From Ectocarpus siliculosus (lineage: Eukaryota; Sar; Phaeophyceae; Ectocarpales; Ectocarpaceae), in the NCBI GenBank assembly GCA_000310025.1, contig FN648733.1, positions 10,691-59,808 of the forward strand: a DNA stretch of 49,118 nt. Reading direction: 5' to 3'. Positions 42,890 through 49,118 of the stretch are shown here, piece after piece (position 1 is the stretch's first letter; each line of letters begins with the position of its first letter). The notes beneath the pieces were generated by a model. The model was given only the letters and a program-made list of their open reading frames with translations, did no database searches and was not told where the DNA came from. Both the position numbers and the translations under genes were made by a program.

Positions 42890-43895
42890 GTCTCGAAGCG
42901 TTCTATGACATTTCTTGGTGTGCGTGAATGTGTGTACGCGATTTTCGTTGAACAATCGGCCCAGGGGGTGTGTTATCTTGTGTGCCTGCTGTCTCGAAAC
43001 AGTCTCCCCGAATCTACGTTGCCACGCGGGCGTTCGATCACTTCGGTTGAGGAGCGGTCTGAGGGTAAATTACGCATGACCGCGGACGACTACAGTGCAC
43101 GCACTCCCGTACAAAGGGGCCTCTCGATGAGCGTACAATGCATACGTGCAACATAGATAGATTGCAGAAACCGCGCGTTGGCGAGGCAGACGAGAAGTAG
43201 CTCCCGCACAATCCTCGTACAATTAGCACCACGCACAGCAGAACATTGAGTAGACTACGGGCGAAGGCGCTTGTTGTGTGACCTCATGTGGCGGCGTCGT
43301 ATGAATACATCCGATATTATTTGCATATACGGTACGTAGGAGTTGCACCGCTCACACGGTGGCAGTGCTGCTGTCATAAGATGAATGATTCTGCTAACCC
43401 ATGATGGGATTTGATAAGAAAGCACATACCACACGGGGTGTTGGGTTCCAGAGTAGCAGTCCCCTACGCGGCAGTGCGCTCCGGCCAAGCATGCTTCATC
43501 ATCATCCCGCCCTCGTCCCTCAGTCCAGTGAGAGAAAAGCCAAGACATGATTGCTAGCTATCGTCCAAATTTCGATGTAGCTAGCTGCTGCCCTTTTGCC
43601 GCGTGACCCAAATCGGGCTGCATTGTCTTTCTCACAACGTCGCCCTTGGGTCCAGTGGACAAGCGTCTATCAAACTCTTGCCGCAGGAGCAGCGATCAGC
43701 AGAATGAGAACTCCGTGAGACCTTTCTCTTTTGGGACCCCAGAAAACCGAACCAAGACATCCGAACCAACGCGCCTGCAGGGCGGCACGACAAGAACCCA
43801 AATACACACGTAGATCTGGGAGATGTTTCCGAATTCTTCCGTGCACAATAAACCGCAGTTTGTTCGGTCTTCGACAACAAACTTTCATTTTGTAT
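42890..43895 (+). repeat. Dispersed repeat B, copy 3
   Basis: This full-length partner of 28690-29765 ends in AATAAACCGCAGTTTGTTCGGTCTTC. Confidence 0.8.
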
Positions 43896-44084
43896 CGATT
43901 ATGGCGTCTAGTAGAGGTACGGAATGCAGTTCAAGAACAACGAAAAATTGTGACCGTATTGGCTACACCAACAACTTTGGGAAACCTGTGTCCAGGTGTT
44001 CGATGCATGAACACACGCCAGAGGTATTACCCACACTGTCTACCCGAGGGAGTTGAGGTTCACCGGGTACGCTGTTCAAGTCTT

Positions 44085-44560
44085 TGGGCTTCGGGGTGAT
44101 GTGTTCGGAAGGCAGTAGGATATTGACGTTGGTGTTGTGGGCATGAAGGCACTGTCCATTGGTTTCATGTTTTGTGTGCGGAAAAAACTACGTGTGCGTG
44201 GGTGGCCCTATGTAATTCATCATGATGAATGATTGTTTGTGTGCTTGGTGGATACATGTTACAAGGTGTGTGTTCCTGGCGTTTTTGGTTGGACAGCACA
44301 GACGACCCAAGAATTGTCCCTCGATGTTGTTGCGGTCGTTCGGTGTACATTTCGTCCTTTGAATTTGTGGGGGGGGGCACAAGTGACTCCAAGCGGATTC
44401 CATGCTTGGAGACGTGCCGACGGCGCTTGAGCTCCACCGGGCCAATACCGAACGGAAAATGTAGAAAACGTGTATGTATATGTACATATATGCTGGGCGT
44501 GAAAACACGCGGTCATCGGTAGGATTTCCTGTGTTGAGTGAAGGAAAACAATGCAGTTCA
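44085..44560 (+). repeat. Direct repeat L, copy 2
   Basis: It matches 41945-42440. A GCAGTTCAAGAA..GAAA block at its right end (44552) recurs at 43927, so part of the region is also locally duplicated. Confidence 0.7.
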
Positions 44561-45102
44561 AGAAAGGAAATGGTGACGGTACTGGCTGCGCCGACAACCC
44601 AAAGGAAAAGCTTGTCCGGGAGTTTGTAGCATACTATTCTTGAATGTGTCAGGTGCATATGTTTCGCTCGTGCTCACTGGAAATACATCGAAGGCTGATT
44701 CAAACACGGGTCAGAAGTGAAGGGAGATGGTTGTTTGAGAACTCTGACGGGGTGGGGGGCAGAGGATTCGTTATTTGCTGACTGTAAATTAATGGAGTAG
44801 TCTACTAGTGGCATTTCTGTGCTTGAGAAAGTGGAGGGGAATGTAGAGTCTGGAATTTCTTCGTCTTTTTTCCGAGACTCGAGGAAAGTACAGCGTACAC
44901 CAAGTTTGACAAGCGGGGAGGGGAAAGAGCTTTACACCATTTCCCCTGGGTTTCTCGAGAGTGACCAAGGCAGGGCGGGGGATGTTCAGCGTCAGGTATT
45001 ACTTGATACATACGTGTGTTTAGCCTTTCTGTATGATTGCTAGCGCATGTAGTTTTCTAGTCACCAAGACGGCTTTCATGTCATCATCTTGTCATGATAT
45101 CG

Positions 45103-45111
45103 GGTATATAT
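45103..45111 (+). promoter_or_regulatory. TATA-like element upstream of an open frame
   Basis: TATATATAT in GGGTATATATATTCC lies about 85 nt before an ATG with a favourable context (AAAATGGCG, 45193). This is position and composition evidence only. Confidence 0.3.
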
Positions 45112-45192
45112 ATTCCTTGCTTTTGCTTCAGTGCCTTCGTCACCCAGCTAGATCTCTAGTCATGGACAAGCCTACTGTTGGTTGCAGATAAA

Positions 45193-45751
45193 ATGGCGTG
45201 GCGTTCTAATCAAGGTGGTTTCACCTGGTTCGAACCATGGCTTCGATGTTTACAATCGGAACATTGCTTTGGGTGAGAAGGTTGATAACTATGTTGACCT
45301 TCTTGCCGCGCCCAAGCGACCGTATCGGTCGGTGTCTGAGGCGTTTCTGACTTTTAATATTTTCGCTTGGGCGGCGGCGCGGAAAATTCAAGAGGCTCCA
45401 ATAAACAGTTGGAATCGATTTCGTGGTCTTCTGATCGAGTTGAGACAAGAGACACAAAAAATCAGACCCGTGAAAACAACAAAAACAAGAAATCATCAGA
45501 TTTTTCCCCTTACCTTTTTGGCTTGGGGGCAATATGATGATAATTCAAGGAAAATACCCGTTCAGGTTGATTCGTACGGTGTGATTATTTCAGATTTTTT
45601 TTTTTCTTTGGGAGGGGGGGGGGGGGTGGCCTGCACCCAAAACGTTATCCAGATCGAAACGACCGTCTTACGATTCCTCGAGTTATATTTTTTTCTGAGG
45701 GGAAAAAAGATGCTGATTCGTGTTCTTGTGAGTCACAACTTGCTTCAGTAA
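45193..45751 (+). CDS. Hypothetical gene, frame choice uncertain
   Basis: The ATG at 45193 opens MAWRSNQGGFTWFEPWLRC and reaches GG|GTGAGA at 45273, a good donor. A different frame is open from 45182 to 45751 and reads VDNYVDLLAAPKRPYRSVSE, FNIFAWAAARKIQEAPINSW and FRGLLIELRQETQ. Either may be real; no in-phase acceptor linking them was found. A T- and G-run block (45597-45627) lies in the second half. The family is unknown. Confidence 0.3.
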
Positions 45752-45754
45752 ACG

Positions 45755-46280
45755 GTTTTGGCTCGTGTGCGACCAACAAGACACCGAGCGCCCTATTTAT
45801 GGGTCGCCTACAGAGGCCATGTGTATCATCGTACGCCAGTGGCTGCAGTTTGTGGATGTTGTCGGCCAAAGGCCTCTGATGGCATGCGTTGTACACTGAT
45901 CACACTCGACTCGGAGCAAGCGGCAGATTAAAAAAGCAACGTCATAAGAAGACAACACCGAACCACACCTCGATTCACGTTTGCAGGCCGTGTGCAATCG
46001 AAACTGGACAACACGCTCTGTTTCTGGGACGCGAGCAGAGGGTATGAATATCAACACACGCGATTGGCTGCAGTTCGTGGATGTCGACGGCTGAAGGCCT
46101 CTCTCTGGCATGCGTTTTGAACTGGTTATACATGCAGCAGGCGCGAAAACGGCTCTTTTCGGCCCAAAGACAAGAACGTCAGCAGAGCAATGTTGCAGGG
46201 TTGACGTTATCGGCTCGTGTGCGGCCAACACGACGCAGAACGCCCTGAGGTTTGAATACCTGCAGAGGGTTTGTGCATGA
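45755..46280. repeat. Diverged tandem repeat (~225-bp period)
   Basis: GGCTGCAGTT.GTGGATGT and GGCATGCGTT recur near 45840-45890 and 46068-46115. GGCTCGTGTGCG.CCAACA.GAC recurs near 45760 and 46212. About two and a third units are visible. Confidence 0.7.
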
Positions 46281-46374
46281 CCTCATGATACTGGCCTCAA
46301 TTTGGCCAGCAGACGGTGTAGTACCTCGTTTTGGCACGATCGGGGTGTGACCAGGGGGTACCCCCCCCCATTTC

Positions 46375-46450
46375 TAACAACGATTTTCCAACAGGATCGC
46401 TGTTGGAAAATGGGCCAATTTTCTAACAGGCCGGCCGGAATCGCTGTTGA
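46375..46450. repeat. Short inverted-repeat cluster (TTTTCCAACAG / CTGTTGGAAAA)
   Basis: GATTTTCCAACAGGATCGCTGTTGGAAAAT forms a near-perfect dyad. TTTTCTAACAGG and CGCTGTTGAAAA follow as diverged arms around GGCCGGCC. Confidence 0.75.
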
Positions 46451-46859
46451 AAACTGCTCTATTGTATTTGGGCTGGTGGAAATTGCCTTTTGTCTACCCG
46501 TGAGACGCCCATATGATATTTTTGGGTTAGACAAGGACCCCCCCCCCTAATCCAATCCGGAAATAAACACACCGCAAGAGTCAGCCTGAGCGCTACACAT
46601 ATAAAGGCAAATATTACCTAACGCGTGAAGATTGTTCGGCAACATCTAGCCCATGTCGTCGAATCAAGCCGTTGTGCACCCGAAGGCTAGGTTTCGAGTG
46701 TTTCTTCCTCGCCGTCCTTTTTCCTTTTTTCCCTGGTTTTCTACAGTACATGTTTTTATTTATCCATATCGTATTTCTTCTTCACTCCATATTAGTCTGT
46801 CCACAAAATGAAATGGTAGAGAGGTGGTCTCGAACCACTGTACTACAGCACCACATTGT

Positions 46860-46922
46860 AGTAAATGATTGACAGCGTCGACCATAGCCGCGCAGCACAC
46901 GTCGGCCGTTCGCGCAGACCCA
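46860..46922. repeat. Repeat J, third copy
   Basis: AATGATTGACAGCGTCGA..GCGCAGCACACGTCGGCCG matches the J core at 33.1-33.3 kb, 13.6 kb away. Confidence 0.7.
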
Positions 46923-46942
46923 CTCGACATCTGTCACACCAT

Positions 46943-46976
46943 AGGCCCCCCCCGCCCACAGGGGGCGCGAGGGCCG
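46943..46976. other. GC hairpin
   Basis: GGCCCCCCCCGCCCACAGGGGGCGCGAGGGCC can fold on itself much like the Helitron termini, but no CTRR end is correctly placed beside it. Confidence 0.5.
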
Positions 46977-47550
46977 ATGCCTCACCCTCCTGTGCCCTCT
47001 CGCTCTTGACGAACGTCTTCACGTCTCCATTGCGTCTCCGTACACCGTCCCTTGTTGCTACTTCTAACGTGTCGTCTTCCTTTTTCTTATTCCTAACTTT
47101 CCCCAAAACCCTCACCGTCGTCCATCCCGGTGTGGCCGCCCGCCGCATTAGGGGGGGACGGGCCGATACTTAAAACCTAGTCCGACATATGTCTGGAAGA
47201 TGTAAGGAATAGAACTCCAAACATACCTCCTACAAACAATGTTCTCATATCGAAGCGTCAACCACGGAGTGTCGACCACCCAGATGTACAAGACCCTGTG
47301 CGTGTATGCGCACACGTACGTGCACATAGACGACCAATCTTCCTGTGTTACTGCAATCAAACGTAGACAAAAAGCGTGACATGATGCTAGATACTGCTGA
47401 TGATGTCTCATGGACATGATGCATAACCCCGACGTGGACATCCGCCTGCTTTTCGAATGATCTGCATGTACATCGAACGTTACTGGGTAGAATCCTCCAA
47501 ACTCGTTTCGAAACTAACCTGTCTTGCACCATGCTCTTGAAAAACATTGT

Positions 47551-47648
47551 ACACACGAGGACTCCACCCACACGACGAAGTTGCCGTAGTTTTCAAAATA
47601 CACACGAGGACTCAACCCACACGACGAAGTTGCCGTAGTTTTCAAAAT
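47551..47648. repeat. 49-bp tandem duplication
   Basis: ACACACGAGGACTC..CACACGACGAAG..TTTTCAAAAT is present twice (from 47551 and 47600) with one difference, then a partial third start. The near identity implies a recent event. Confidence 0.9.
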
Positions 47649-47659
47649 ACAGTCGGTAT

Positions 47660-48220
47660 CAACCCTCTGACAAGTACGCCCTGCGGAGGTACTCCTGCTC
47701 CCCCTCATGCCCCTCCTTGGTTGGCGCTGTTGGCAAAGCCCTGTAATACATGCCCGCCCAAATGTACATAACCCCCATAGGTGTGCGCTATGAAACAAAC
47801 TCGTGACACATGAACGGGTGGAGTGAGGATGGCTGCATACTTAAAACTTACAGATACATTTGTTTAGAGAGTCAGTCCCGGACACATAGACGACTCAGGA
47901 TAGCGGCAATCGGAAAAATCACATTTGGATTAATGCTCGAGGTTGCCGGGCACATCGACGTGTCAAGTGGAGATTGCTGCATACTAAAAACCCACGTTGA
48001 ACAAGAGTGCGGGGACAATTCGAGACTGCATTGCACTAAAGACAGAGGCCACGCCCCCCCCCTCTCCCTCCCCCGAAGGAAGAGAAGGGTACCATTCTAA
48101 AGCAAGCACAAGCCGAGGCTTTCTTGTAGAGCCGAATTCTTAACCCAAAAATCATCAAGATCCTGGATCGGCAAAATTCCGACTGAAGAAAGCCTGGCCT
48201 TTCTTGTTGTGAACCGGATT
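47660..48220. other. Stretch with no supported gene
   Basis: Only short frames are seen. A TTCTTGT..GA repeat pair lies near 48120 and 48200. No element or RNA gene is recognised. Confidence 0.5.
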
Positions 48221-48222
48221 TG

Positions 48223-48625
48223 TCACTCGGATTTTTTTGGGGTGGGTGTACATCGAACCCAGTTGACGTATTCATCAAGTGCGCCCTGAGGTTGTGGCGT
48301 ATCGCTCCCATCAACGGCTCCAAGCCACTCTTCGGTGAAGTGCTTGCTATTCTGGGAGCTGGTTGTTGAGGGTCGCTCGGCACGCGAGCGTAATAACGTA
48401 ATTGCGCATGACATGAAACATGGAGACGCCGAAATGGGCTAAAACACCACGAAGACAGCCAGAAGAGCCGCGTTTGTTCAGAGACGAGATGATACCGCAA
48501 CTGATTTTTCGCTCCCTTGGGCACCGATCGAACCCAAACGGGCCAGGATGTGCTCTATGTTCCTTGCTCTCCGTCGCAGTAGATATTCTGAGCAGCTCGT
48601 CCATTCAATTTCTCGAAATCGTCGT
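48223..48625 (-). pseudogene. Conserved small frame, left arm of an inverted duplication
   Basis: The minus strand reads LRSRAERPSTTSSQ, then HFTEEWLGAVDGSDTPQPQ and ALDEYVNWVR to a stop at 48223. Upstream, other frames match the right arm (LRISTATESKEHRAHPG; FDRCPRER). Substitutions between arms are mostly conservative (V/L, E/D, N/D), which argues that the frame was translated. The family is not recognised; its repeated nature suggests a transposon protein. Confidence 0.45.
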
Positions 48626-48769
48626 CTGCGTGTGCACAAGCTGTCTGTTGAAAATTGTTGTCAGGCCTTCAGCACACCAGTCTATTCCCAAGTGAAGCAG
48701 AACAGAAGCAACCGCAGCTCGAAAACGCAACGGACCCCACGCGCATGCTTCTCTGCTTCCCTCCGTCGA

Positions 48770-49118
48770 TTGAGAGTACGAGCTGCTGAGCAAATCTACT
48801 CCGGCCGAGAGAAAGCAACGGGGAACACATATTGGCCAGTCCAGATTTGATGTGTGGCCTAGGGAGCGAGATATATAATGCGATGTCTTCCCGTCTCTGA
48901 TAAAACGCGGCCTTTTTACCTGTCTCGTGACGTTTGGAGCCTCTCCATGTTTGGTGTGATGCGATATGACATACTTTCGCACGTGTGCCGGGCGACCATC
49001 AACAATCAGCGTCGAGAAAAGCACAACCTTCACCGAACGGTGGCTGGGAGCCCTTGATGGGAGCGATACGTCAAAACCTCAGATGGCTCTTGATGATTGC
49101 ATCGACTGGGTTCACCAG
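48770..49118 (+). pseudogene. Conserved small frame, right arm, cut by window end
   Basis: The plus strand reads FRTCAGRPSTISVE, then TFTERWLGALDGSDTSKPQ and MALDDCIDWVHQ to the window edge. Its nucleotide similarity to the left arm extends back to about 48770 (GAGCTGCTGAGCAAATCTACT). An in-frame TGA lies upstream near 48950, so only the last ~60 codons are clean here. The two arms diverge from a ~145-bp spacer. Confidence 0.45.

Noticed and set aside
46826-46850. GGTGGTCTCGAACCACTG as a tRNA T-arm
   Set aside because: It is a simple short dyad with no cloverleaf partners.

Overview
The window looks like a stretch of repeat-rich nuclear DNA from a eukaryote with roughly balanced base composition. 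There is no bacterial operon structure, no ribosome binding sites and no tRNA or rRNA gene that I could find. Coding sequence sits in short exons that join, often in phase, across GT-AG introns of about 58-76 nt (for example 5653-5710, 16844-16906, 38778-38843 and 39121-39192). This fits an alga, protist or fungus with compact introns; I cannot name the lineage. Almost everything recognisable is a transposable element or its relic.

Layout. 1-3.7 kb: two diverged copies of a KDZ-type transposase gene, split by a palindromic satellite. 4.8-5.25 kb: a degenerate array of a self-complementary 10-bp unit. 5.57-7.06 kb (+): a multi-exon gene with a SAP-like motif and a SWIM zinc finger. 7.58-9.51 kb (-): a broken ISL2EU-like (HTH_Tnp_4 + DDE_Tnp_4) transposase facing it tail to tail. 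10.3-11.5, 20.5-21.7 and 36.6-38.0 kb: three copies of a ~1.2-1.3 kb element sharing termini. 11.8-14.5 and 24.3-27.0 kb: two Helitrons on the minus strand, with exact CTAG ends, a terminal hairpin 10 nt inside, and Pif1-type helicase relics. 14.45-18.7 kb: two host-like minus-strand genes (a possible sulfotransferase terminal exon and a Gln/Gly/Ser-rich protein with a membrane tail). 27-34 kb: dispersed repeats, a hypothetical exon at 30 kb and a second helicase relic at 31.5 kb. 34.5-34.8 kb: a second 10-bp palindromic array. 36.0-36.6 and 38.4-39.3 kb: candidate genes, the latter with a possible KDZ-associated cysteine domain. 40-47 kb: repeats of several families, including a three-unit ~105-bp tandem array with hairpin potential. 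48.2-49.1 kb: two inverted, divergent copies of a small conserved reading frame running off the window end.

The most coherent systems are (i) the convergent SAP-SWIM gene and ISL2EU-like transposase, which may be the two genes of one transposon; (ii) the two Helitrons with matching 3' ends; and (iii) a recurring class of short, self-complementary, roughly 10-bp-phased arrays built from unrelated sequences. Most transposon genes carry frameshifts or stops, several at homopolymers where assembly error is a real alternative. All alignments were made by eye, so repeat boundaries are approximate.
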